Source: Leptasterias polaris (Eukaryota > Echinodermata > Asteroidea > Forcipulatida > Asteriidae). Taken from it: DNA of 64,000 bases. Position 1 is the first letter of the stretch, and every line of letters starts with the position of its first letter. Positions 1-12,200 of this stretch are shown here, piece after piece. The stretch covers positions 11,842,001 to 11,906,000 of the forward strand of contig JAZGTN010000009.1 of the NCBI GenBank assembly GCA_037783415.1, read 5' to 3'. The notes under the pieces are model-generated. The model saw nothing but the letters and a program-made list of their open reading frames with translations. It made no database searches and was not told where the DNA came from. The position numbers and the translations under genes were made by a program.

Positions 1-225
1 AGCTAAAAGCTTGGATCGTCAATGATGATTTGAAACATACCTGTTCAAGACGGAACACCTGCCATGGCAAGGCGTATGTTCAAGTGATACACCAGATGGG
101 AATGCAGGAGGTATATCAACGACCCAGGAAGGATCATGAGACTTGGGAATGCTTATCTTGGGTTAGTAGAATGATGCTGGACTATGGAAGGGAAGCAGAG
201 TATCTCAGCTGTCAACTTGAAGAAG
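1..225 (+). CDS. SEL1L3: SEL1L3-like exon 1 of the window (partial)
   Basis: An open frame runs from the window edge to a GTAAAT donor at 226. It ends one base into a codon, which is exactly the phase the next exon (2705) needs: G plus AA makes Glu. The peptide is Cys-rich (TCSRRNTCHG) and contains WECLSWVSRM. I do not recognise it independently; the assignment rests on phase and position. The left border is not visible. Confidence 0.55.
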
Positions 226-3200
226 GTAAATTTCTCTAAAAGGCCTAAATGACAACTTCAACAAGCAATCTTTTCCTGCAGGCCTTATACTTTGATCAGT
301 GACTGCTCTATGTTGCGACACCCCTATGTTGCGACACCCCTATGTTCCGACACTTCTATGTTCTGACACTTCTATGTTCTGACACTTCTATGTTCCGACA
401 CTTCTATGTTCTGACACTTCTATGTTCTGACACTTCTACGTTCCGACACCCCTATGTTCCGAAACTCTGTATTCCGACACCCCTGTGTTCTGCACCCCTA
501 CATGTATGTTCCGCAAAACCATATGGCATATTATTCAAAATATATATGCACCATTTGCAAGCCTGAAAATTGGACCCTGATATTTTCATAAGTGAAAGCT
601 AATTTTTATTTTTATATAGTGTAATTAACTACGAGGTACCTGACATGTTATCATACACAATATTGACAACCGATGTCTTTCAACTAAATCGAGGTAAAAG
701 GTTTGGAGTCTCGAACGTCAGCATTTTTGACGGACTTCCACTACCACTATAGATGTAGAGGTATTTAAATGATCAAATTTTCATATTTGCTGAGGTACAT
801 ATTTTCTTTTGCTTGCTCAGGTTGTGGGGGCTGATGCCAAATACTTTAACAGCAAGAGAAAATAAAAATCCGACAATTGATTGAAAAGAAAATTTTATTT
901 TAATCGCAAATTCCCGAACGTCATTTTGTTCTGTCACAAATTTCAACAATAAAAAACATGTCAATTAACCAAAGTTTCAAACATTCAATAAATTCGAAAC
1001 AAATATGATGAGAACACGTTTAAATAATTATTATTTTGAAACAATGACTACTACGATACCTGGTCAACAATAAGAGTAGGCCTAATCCCTTTTTCAAATT
1101 TCCAGCGCCAACATTTTTTCAGCGTCTGTCAATTTTTTTACGTGACATCGGAGAACTTACCGATCAGCCTGTAAGTTAACCCTTGACATGAGACTTACCC
1201 CCTCTATTGTCCTCTTGCAGTTTTGCAAGATGTCAACATAGAGGGGGTAAGTTCGACTCTCGCATGTTTTCTGTTTTCTGTTAATACTTGCGCAAAATAA
1301 ATCTGTCAAGTAAATCACGCTCATACTTACTGACGTTCGAGAATCCATCGGACAGCTCCAGATGAAAAACCAAAACGTATCTGAGATGATTAACAACGGA
1401 AATACTTCCTTCCGAACGCTAGTTTTTGGAAACTAAATCAACTTATGTTCAAGTTCGCTTGATGTATTATTGCGCGAAGGTAATAAAGTCCCGAACGTCA
1501 TTTGCAATAAATTCCGTCAATTTTCTCTAAACGTCATGCAATTTCCGTAATTTTTTCTCGAACGTCATTAAAGTCCGTCAAAAATGACGTTCGAAACTGC
1601 GTGTTGATAGCCTAAAAAAATTATGGAAGCTTGACAAATTTTTTTTTTTTTTTAGATTTTAGGTATGAGAGGCTGCAAATATTTCAGAGAAATTACGGTA
1701 GTGTTGTCCCAGAAATAAATTAATAACAGACAATATTTGCTTAGTTTTTCCGTCAATGTTATGCTCTCTTCTGTCAGGCTTATATTTTCTGTGTGTGTTG
1801 TTTTGTTGAGTTTTTTTAATTTTTATTTGAAACTACATCAGTTGGGCCTCACCATAGAAAAGAATGAATGTTCCTTGTGCTTTACTTGTGCTATCTTTGA
1901 ACTAAATATAAATAACCATGTGTTTCACTGCTGGAGACTCTACTTTTTTAAATGACCACTGCAAGATGAAAACTAACTGAACTATCCTTACATGAACATT
2001 TTGGTAAACTTAAATATGTATACAATTATTTAAAATATCTTACAAGGTCAAAAAGATTTTTTTGTTCTGACACCCCTCCAACACCTCTATGTTCTGACAC
2101 GCTTATGTTCCTCTATGTTCTGCTAACCTTTTGTGATCTACACCTAAGACTAGAGTTAGGGTAAGGGTTAGGATTAGGAAAATGCATGTGTGTCGAAACA
2201 AAGGGATTTCAGAACATGTAGGAGCATCAGAACGTTGGTGTGTAACCCAAAATTGTGTATTTTTTCCCCGAAAGTTGACTTGTTATGAAGATGGTAATTG
2301 GTAATACTCATCCTGCGAAATTATTTTATCTGGAATGCCCCCATTGATTATGTAAATTAATAAAAACATTCGCATTTATCTGAGAAACGGTTCATGCATG
2401 AATCATTTCTCAGATTTATGCATGAAGGGATTTATGCATATGAGGGTCGGTGTTGGTTCGTGAATGCTGCGGCCAGAGATGTGGTTGGTACATGTACCTG
2501 ACATCTGCTAAACTTGGAGGGAATCAAGCCTTTTGTGAAAATACTGTGACTTTTTTGTTGTTGCTTTTTTCTCAGCAAGTAGACACTGTTTTCAGCTGAA
2601 ACTTCCACAGTCATGTGACTTTTTATGTATCTTTAAGAGATTTACGTACATCATGTATTTGTGGGTTCCAATATCACACTTGTCCATTTGTTCTCAATCT
2701 GCAGAATTAATCCGTCTCGTTGACTTTCCTGTTGCCTTTGCTGGAGTCCATTCTGGAATCACCAAAGATCTTATTCCATTCCAAGACCAAAGTTTACTCG
2801 TTCAGCAGCAAATTAATCGTTTGAACCCAAAGTAAGTATCAAATAATTTTCAAGCAATAAACCATAAGGGAAACTGACTGGGTGAATTTGGGGTTGAAAC
2901 AAATAAAATTTTACTGGAGCGGGCCTTGAACCTGCGACCTCCGGATTACAGTGCAGGCACTCTACCAACTGAGCTATCTAGCCCTAATGTTGGCAGTCTC
3001 CCTATTTGTCCATATTTTGTTCAGGATGCCACAATGTGCCAGTCAGAAGCTATTCAACCTATAACTGCCAATAGTCAGGGGTCACACAGTTTATGATACA
3101 GCCTGGGAAGCAGCAGCAGAGGGAGCACCTTGAGGGGATGTGACTTTTTATTTCAAATATCACATAATAAACCACAAGGGAAACTGACTGGGTAAATTTC

Positions 3201-6200
3201 AAGGACTTGAACCCGCAGCCTCCGGATTAATGTGCCGGTTTCCCTTGTCTGGGGTTGCCCTGATACCTGTAGCTAAATGTACATGGTAATTACAGGTTGA
3301 ATGGCTTCTGACTGGCACCCCGAACACCCCCCTTTGCAAAGTTCAAGCTCTTGGTTATCCATTTATCTTCTTCCTTTTTAGGTATACGTTTTCCACCAAG
3401 ATCTTTCTTTTGGAGTACTGCAGCGTTGGCCTGTGTGGGATCTACCACAGAAAAACTCATCATTCCAATCAGTATATTACACCATTGATTCTCATCAATA
3501 GCAAAGGTATGTTGTGGCTGAGCGGTGAATTGAACACTGACTCAAGCTCTTGTGTTTCTGATCAGCAGAGTGGGGGGTTCAAGTCCCGGTCATGGCACTT
3601 GTGTCCTTGAGCATTTAAGGCTTTACCATAACTGCTTTGTCTTTTGGTTGGAACATTAAGCTGTAGGTCCTGTGTACTACATGTAGGATTGGTGGTACAT
3701 GTATAATGCGTATAAAAGAACCCAGAATGCTTATCATGGAAGAGTAGGGATTAACCCTAGTGTTTCTGGTTCACATAGCAAGCACCCTTGTTTACAGGTT
3801 TCCTCAGGCTTGCGAGTAAAAGTGATTAAGTTCACTTATGATGCATCCTTGGTTTCATTGCCAGAAATATATAATAGTAGGGGTTAACCCTAGTGTTTCT
3901 GGTTCACATAGCAAGCTCCCTTGTTTACAGGTTTCCTCAGGCTTGCAAGCTACAGTGATTAAATTCACTAATGAGGCATCCTTGGTTTCATTACCAGAAA
4001 TATTAATCAATGCTCAGAATGAAACCATGCATACTTTCATTCATTCATTCATTTATTCATTTTATTTCCACATCAATGCACCTGACAATATTTTGCTCAG
4101 ATGTACAGTATAGCAGATCGCAGTTGATTAGTTTTGAACAACAAACTCAAGTTCTGAAAGGAAAGTGTGTGTGCAGTAACTAGGTTAGAGTTCATAACTC
4201 CATGTACAGCAACAGACCTGCAATGATCATGACAACAATTTTGTTTTGTCTTTTTAATAATAATAATACAGTGTCACTACTTTGTGTTTTTATTCAAAGG
4301 TTTAATTCATATTCAAACGTTACTTGAAGACAATCAAGCATCAGGAATATTAACAACCACCCCCGTCCCACTTAGACAATGGGTGAAACTCGTCTACACA
4401 CAGAACGGCAGCAAGGTACATGTATACACCATTCAATCTCGTCCACTCTGGTTTTGACTGATGGGTGAACTACATGTATGCCAGCCTGCAATATGAGATC
4501 ATGCATCTGCACAGTACAGTTAACCCTCCTACATGTACTGTGTGACCAGTCAATATCATTCACTGTGGTTTTGAATAACAGATAAACTATGCCAGCCTGC
4601 AATATGATATTATGTGGTTAATGCATACACATTACAGTACACACTCAACCCTCCTACTGTGTGACCAATCAATATCATCCATTGTGGTTTTAAATGACAG
4701 ATAAACTATGCCAGCCTGCAATATGATATTATGTGGTTAATGCATACACATTACAGTACACACTCAACCCTCCTACTGTGTGACCAATCAATATCATCCA
4801 TTGTGGTTTTAAATGACAGATAAACTATGCCAGCCTGCAATATGATATCATGTGGTTAATGCATACACATTACAGTACACACTCAACCCTCTTACTGTGT
4901 AACCTATCAATATCATCCAAGTGGTTTCCAATGATCAATAAACTAAGCCATCCTGACATTTGTTATGTGATGAATGCATAGTGCTACACAGTGAACCCTC
5001 CTACTGTGTGACCATTCAATATCATCCATCATGTTCACAGTTAGTTCCTTCTTACATATTCCAATGGACAGTTGAGAAAGACTGCTAGAGTAAAAAATAG
5101 AGGCCATTAAAAATTGTTGCATTTATGCCAAAGGCTATTTTGATTCGTAGTCAGTTTGCAACAGCTAGTTCTTAATTTTTTTCGACTGGAATCATTGTGG
5201 ATTTTGATTGAATTTCCCCCGCAGTGGTCCCTGTCTATCAGCAGTGGTAAGAACTTGACTAAAATAAATCTTACCAACAACGATTTCAAGAAGCCTGTTC
5301 AGTACGATGAATCAGAAGGTCTGGTTCACCTCGGTGGTAGCAGTGCCAGCATGGCCTTCAAGGGATTCATTGCAGATACCTGGCTATGGAGGACAAAGGC
5401 TGCTAAACAAGTGAGTAAGAGTCAGGGAACAAGGCGAGTCCCTTGTCCTCATTTAACGGCTAAATTGTAGTTAACCGACGCTGGTTACCAGCCAAACTGG
5501 CACATCATATCCATGAGAAGTGGCTGGTTTCCCCAACTACGTGAACTTATGCAGCACAAATCAAGGTCCAGTTTCGGAATGGTTTGCGTGAACATTTATT
5601 TTGATTCAAAATACTATGCTTAGCAAAAGCGGGTTACCAGCCAAAATGCCTTGTAATTCACACTGATGTGGTTGGTGACTCCCCATTATTTTTGCTAAAA
5701 GGAGGAATGTCAATTTTTTCTCTTTTAAGAATTATAAATATATTTGGAAATCTGTGTGCAAAAATCTAGTTATAATTGTCGAAGTACTCTGTTGAGCAAA
5801 AGCAGCTTCCCAGCGGAAATGCCATGTCATTCACATTGATGTCGTTTGTGCCGCGCCATATTTTTGGCTAACCCGGACAAATTTTCTAAGCAGGAATATT
5901 TACTTTTTTCTAAATTAAAAATGCTCATTTGACTGCTTTGCTCTATTCAGGTGCCTTCACAAAGTTCCTCAACGCCTGAGTTGATGGGGAAAGTATCCGA
6001 CCACTACACAAAATGTGACGCCTTCCACGAACTGATGAGTGGCGTATACAAGATGTTTTTAAATCGCCAGTCGTCACACATTGCCAAAAGTAAGATTTGT
6101 AAGAGTGCTACATTGCAGGGCTCGAATTTTACACTGGACCACAGGCCCGAGGCCAGTAATTTTGGTGTTGGGCCAGTAAACTTATGACCTAACAAGTCCG

Positions 6201-9200
6201 ATGGTCTTGTGTTTTTCAATTGAATAACAGAAACACATTATGTTCAAGTGTTGACTTTGGGTCTGATAAATTATCTTTCAATTCCATGAGTAATCAAGTA
6301 TACTCTTCTCTTACTTGTCTCAGTTCTGGTTCATATAAAAGCAGTCAAATGCATGTTAAACTGTGGCAGCAAGTTTTTTTCTTTTCACATTTTGAATCAG
6401 GTCTTGTAAAAAAATGTCTGGTCCAGTAAAGATTTTGAGCTACAAGCCCTGTAGTCTTGTGGATTTTCTCCCCAAATTCGAGCCCTGCATACATTAGTAC
6501 CCAATACTAGCCTAGAAGGTATGGTGTTTTGTGGCAGTCTGTTTTATGTCAAATGTGTCTCCGTGGTCAAGTGGTAAGACTGCAGGACTTGTGGGTTCGA
6601 ATCCGGCCACGCTAACTACCGATTTCAAAACTTGACTATAGAATAAGTATTGTTATCTAGTTGCTGAATCACAATTTATTACATCTTGCAATTCACGTCA
6701 AACCAGGGCTTGTATGAGAGAGATTGGCTGTTGCCAGCTTGATGTTTATATCCCCTTGTGGGAGCTTTGCCGAGTTCCCTTGTTGGGAAGATCATCTAAA
6801 CAAACATGTTGTGCCACCCCTTGACAACATTTCATGCCAACAATTTAAAGGAAGGGCAGGCCCTATATATCTTTGGTAATTACTCCAGAAATGTATAACC
6901 ATATAAACTTACTTGGTAAGAGGCACTGCAGCTGTTGATAGTGTTTACCATTTTGAGAAACACATTGCCAAAAGTAAGATTTGTAAGAGTTTAGTTTTCA
7001 AAAATATCATTCACTTCTTTTCACTGAAGTTCTTTTCAAGCTGTGTTCTATGTGCGATGACTTGCAAGCTTCTCTCTTAATCTTCCGATATTTGTTATTA
7101 AAATGATTTAATTCAATCAAAAGAGAAATTAGAATGAGCTGTTGCAAACTGCTTACAAACCAAAAGGACCTATGAAATAAAAGCACAAGTAGTTATTAAC
7201 CTGATGTTTCGACACTAACATAGTCTTTCTTGAAGACGAAAGGAAAAATAATGTCCTCCTTGGATGCTATTGGGTAAACTGCTAGATCACCTTTCTCCCC
7301 CAGTGACCAGATGAAATTTGGAGTCAGATAATTTGCAGTCATCGCTTCTTTTTGATATTGTCTTTGTAGAATCCTGCGCCAATTCATTCTCCTCTCTTCT
7401 CGGTCTTCCAACTCCGTCATCCACTTATACAACCATTCAATGTCCTCTATGGGAACAGCCCCCACCACGAGGTCAACGATATCTCTGGACTGCGTTGAGA
7501 AAATCCTCACTTCATTATCGTACTTATGAAACAAGCTTTGCTAATATCGGCAGAATTCTCCATGATAAAGCAACAGACTACCTGGTGAGTTAAAGGGGTT
7601 GGTACATCATTAGTTATTGAAAGAGTTCATTCATTCCAATCGTCTAGTTATCAAGAAATACATCATAAAGGGTTTGGTACATCATTGGTTATTGGAAGAG
7701 TACATTCATTCCAATCGTCTAGTTATCAAGAAATAGATCATGAAAGGCTGGTGCATCATTGGTTATTGGAAGAGTGCATTCATTCCAATTCTCTATAGTT
7801 ATCAAGAAACATCATAAAGGGTTTGGTACATCATTGGTTATTGGAAGAGTGCATTCATTCTAATCGTCTAGTTATCAAGAAACATCATAAAGGGATGGTG
7901 CATCATTGGTTCGTGGAAAAGTGCATTCAATCCAATCCTCTAGTTATCAAGAAACATCATAAAGGGTTTGGTACATCATTGGTTATTGGAAGAGTACATT
8001 CATTCCAATCGTCTAGTTATCAAGAAATAGATCATGAAAGGATGGTGCATCATTGGTTATTGGAAGAGTACATTCATTCCAATCTTCTAGTTATCAAATA
8101 ACATGACGCACCACGCCAAAATCAATCTTCTCGGGAATAAGGAATTGGCATTACAAGTGAAGACAACCGAAAAACCAGCCTTGAAACCAATTCGATGTGA
8201 TGTCTTAAACATTCTAAATCTTGAGAAATACTTTCCTTATAGGCCCTATTTATGTCTGCTTTGAAATTTCTTATTCTCGTCTAGACTTGTAGCAAATGAA
8301 CCCCACAGTTATGAGTTTTTTAGAAGGAAGAGCCTCATGCTTGAATGGAGCATCACACATCATGAAGGTCAAAGTTTGAAAGATTTTTTTTTTTTGACGT
8401 ACAGGCTGGCGGCCTGACTAAGATGTCGTCCATCGTAGCCATTCTCAGAAAAGCCAGTTGCTATGGCAACCATCAGTCTTCCTACATGTTGGGGACGTTG
8501 TACGATGGTGGTGTGAATGTCAAACATGATCAAAACGAGGCAAGTGTCAAATTAGTTTGTTTTTTAATGGCTTGGAGCATAGGCCCGTTTTGCTGCATTT
8601 GGTTTACCAGGTGTCCGTTTTTGCAGCTGTTACCAATAACTGTTTCGGTCACTGACCAGTGATTAACCAATGGCCAAGTCAACCGAAACAGTTTTTAGTT
8701 ACGACCGCGAAATTGCACCCCATTTTCCTCCAGGATTCCTCCCAAAGGATTAGTTTACAGAATACACCGGAGTGAAATTTTCGTTTGAGATTGTCTTTGT
8801 CAAAATGATTTGATGACTCGACCAAGAGACTTCTAATTTTTCCTTGCTTTCATGAGGACGCTATCTGGAGTGAAATGTTGGTTTGAGTTTATCGTTGTCA
8901 AATTGAATTTATGACTAAATCAAGTAAAGACAACAAACATTTTCATAAAATGCAAACGTTTGTTGGAGATTATCGTTGTCAAAATGTCCTCTTCGGATTG
9001 CACAGACCGATGTTTTTGCTGTCCAATGACGTCATGTTTCAAATTTTGCTCTGAGAGGGTATCAAATAAATTGACATTTAAGATCATTTTAATGTGAGGT
9101 TAGAGACTTCTAATTTTTCCTTGCTTTCATAAGGACTCAATCTGTTTGGAAATTTGACCTTTGAGCCCCTGAATTTGACCTTTGAGCCCCTGAATTTGAC

Positions 9201-12200
9201 CTTTGAGCCCCTGAATTTGACCTTTGAGCCCCTCTTTAACGACTGTTGCAGTCACAATCGCCACTACTTCAGGACTTTAGGACACTACTTTAGACTGTCT
9301 TTACACTAACTCTTCATACTTACTATACACTAACTCTTTATCACCAGGCATACAAATATTGGCTGGTTGCTGCACAAGAAGGGAACCGGTTGGCCATGAT
9401 GGCCTTAGCCAATCACCACTCGCTAGGACTGAAGACGGCACCAAATGACTTTGACTTCTCATACAGTAAGTTTGACAAAATTTAAAATTCAAAATAAATA
9501 ATTGGTTACTCGTCAAAAAAAAAGGTAACAAATTTCAATTTGAATGCAAAGTTCAGGCTTCTGACTGATGCTTCCCAAGAAAGATATTGACAAAATAGTG
9601 AGACCCCCAACATTAGGGCTAGATAGCTCAGTTGGTAGAGCGGCAGCACATTAATCAGGAGGTTGCAGGTTTAAATACTGCCCTAGTCAATTTGTCTTTG
9701 TTTACCCCAAAATTGAATTAAAATCCACCCATTCGGTTTCCCTTGTGTGTCATTACTTGATATTTGAAATAAAAAGTACCATCGCCTTATTGTGTTGGAG
9801 ATTAAAATTTTAAAGTGAAATTGTTATGCTTTACTTTTTAGATTATTTAAAGTATTTGGCTTCACTAACTTTAAAGGACCGGCAGAGACACGACCCTGAT
9901 GCTGTAAGTAGTTTCACATTTCATTTCACTATCTACTGGCTCCCCAGTAAGCCAACAAGACTGGTTGGGGGGGGGGGGGGGGGGCGGGTGGGTGTTGGAA
10001 ACCTCAGAACCTAGCACAGGCTGTCAGCGAGACATCTACAAGTCTGCTATAAAGAACAGATGGCTCCACTTTATCAGAGGGTTAGATCTGGATAGGTCTG
10101 TATATCTGTACAATTTCGTGCACAAAGAATAGGAGAACAACTATTTTTCAGCCCCTCAAAGAAAAAAATGCCTAACTCTGGGACCGGATCCCCCTCCTAG
10201 TATATGGAATGGTCCAGTATAGGATATCAAGGACTTTGACTCCCCCAGGGCATTGCACTTTGGAGAAAACTGAAATAAATAAATGAGTGTGCGATTTAGT
10301 GTCTCCATCGTCACTTAAGGATTTTAAAGCCCTGTCGTACTTCAGGCAAAATTCTACTTAAGTTGTTTTTTTCCTTGGTTGATGATCAGGTCATGACGGA
10401 GTTTGTTCGATTGATAGACACAGAGTCTCTTCGGGTTCATAAAGGAGAGAACAGCGATCAATTTTTATGGTTGAAGTACCAAGCCAAGAAAGGAATTGCC
10501 CAAGCTCAGGTTAGTCTCTCTTCAACATTCACTTTCTTAGAGTTAGATTCAAAGCTTTTTGTTGGTGTTTTTATCTTTGTGTTTTTGTAGAGAAATAAGG
10601 AGGCATGTGGTTGCTCAGAAATGGTTTCAAACTCTAGTCCCATACAAATGACAATGTTACACAAAAATTTTTTAAGTATGGACAAGTGAAAAAGCTTGTG
10701 GACTAGCTGACTGGTCCTGCTGGCTAGTCACTGAAAAAGTTAAAAGGCAAACCTTGTTCTGTGCCTTTTGTGTCGCACGAATAAACTTACATGTAGCTAC
10801 CTCACACTTGTCCATAGTGTTAGCCAGAGGGGTGTCTGGGTGTCTTTTGGACACCCTGTTTTAAATTTGGACACCCTGTTTCATCTGTCATTTACATGTA
10901 AATGTATTGTAAGTGAACAATTTGGACACCCAGTTTTTAAATTTCCAGCAGATTTGGACACCCTTTTACCAAATCCTGGCTAAAATCTTGCACTTGTCCA
11001 TTGACATGTTGTTTATTTAGAGCATGGCTTTGTCGATATTTACTTCTCCTGCATGGGTTGTTGACCAATTTCACCTAACATCATCACACCATAATAATTT
11101 ATTTGCTTGCCCCATTTTTGGAGTTTGATTTCGTTGTGTACAGTGCAATGCTCGTACTGTTAGCCACACACTAAATCTTTACAAGAAATGTGACTCCCGA
11201 AATTGTCGAGCTTGGGTAGATTGTAGCTTCAGGTGACATCAGTGCGGTTAATATATAGCGCTTCTTACTAATGCTTAAAATTGAATGGCTCATCATGGTG
11301 ATGTCACGCCAGTACCCGAATCTCAAACAACGTGTCAAATTTCACTGACGTACATGTGCCTACATGTCCAAGCCATTGTCGCATGTACATGTATGTTTAC
11401 TCGAGTACTGTACTACTGCAGTATGGTGCGCAGAGCAGAGCTGCCAGCTCTCTGATTCTGCAGAAAGTTTCCTGAAAATAAACCAATCTGTTCATTTTCT
11501 GATGAGCAAATTCGACAATCTCACTGATTATGGAAACTTTTCCAAATTATGTTGAATGTAATTCTAAATATCTTCCCGATTGTTGTACAATATGTTCCTG
11601 ATTGCAAGATGCAAGCGTTGGCAGCTCTGCTTGAGTGGGGGAAAGTTTGTCTGACATCTGTTTTTTTTGAACAAAATAACACCATTAGTGCGGAGTGTTA
11701 ATGTATAGATTTAGCTTTGATGTAAATTTTATGTTGCTTTTTTGAATGCCAGCCTTGCATGTGATTGGCTTATGCTTTAATTGACGAATTGACGTGGTTT
11801 GAGAGAGAACCAAATTTTACCCGGCGTCTACCATTATTATCCCAATTAGTTTAACCCAAGGCTACCCTGGTAATGGATCCTTCCGACCTTTGACCCCCAC
11901 CTTGGTTTTCCCTTTAGTTATCCATTCTCCCTCCCCTCTGTAGCTTGACCTTGCCCGTATGCTCTTCTGGGGTCAGATGGGAGTAGGGCGTGATATACAA
12001 CAGGCATTAGACTTGTACCAAGTCTATCTCAGAGATAATCCCCTGGATGAGGTGGCACAGTATGATATCGGTATAATACAACTCAAGGTAAGTTTGGTGT
12101 GACTGTGAGGGACTGGCACACAAGTCAATTTTTAGTGGCAACTTGGAAGGCATCCCCCTTCCATTCACTTGGAAACATTTGTGGACTAATAGTGACACAC

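Noticed and set aside
342..566. 74-codon frame
   Set aside because: Translated 16-bp repeat.
2915..2990. Possible tRNA gene, minus strand
   Set aside because: A and B boxes are present, but the anticodon arm is mismatched with a 9-nt loop, and the same sequence recurs with a SINE tail.
6004..6429. Frames on both strands after exon 6
   Set aside because: They run through the MITE, and equivalents recur in its second copy.
7600..8105. CRISPR-like array
   Set aside because: Units are contiguous with no unique spacers, in a eukaryotic intron; it is a satellite.
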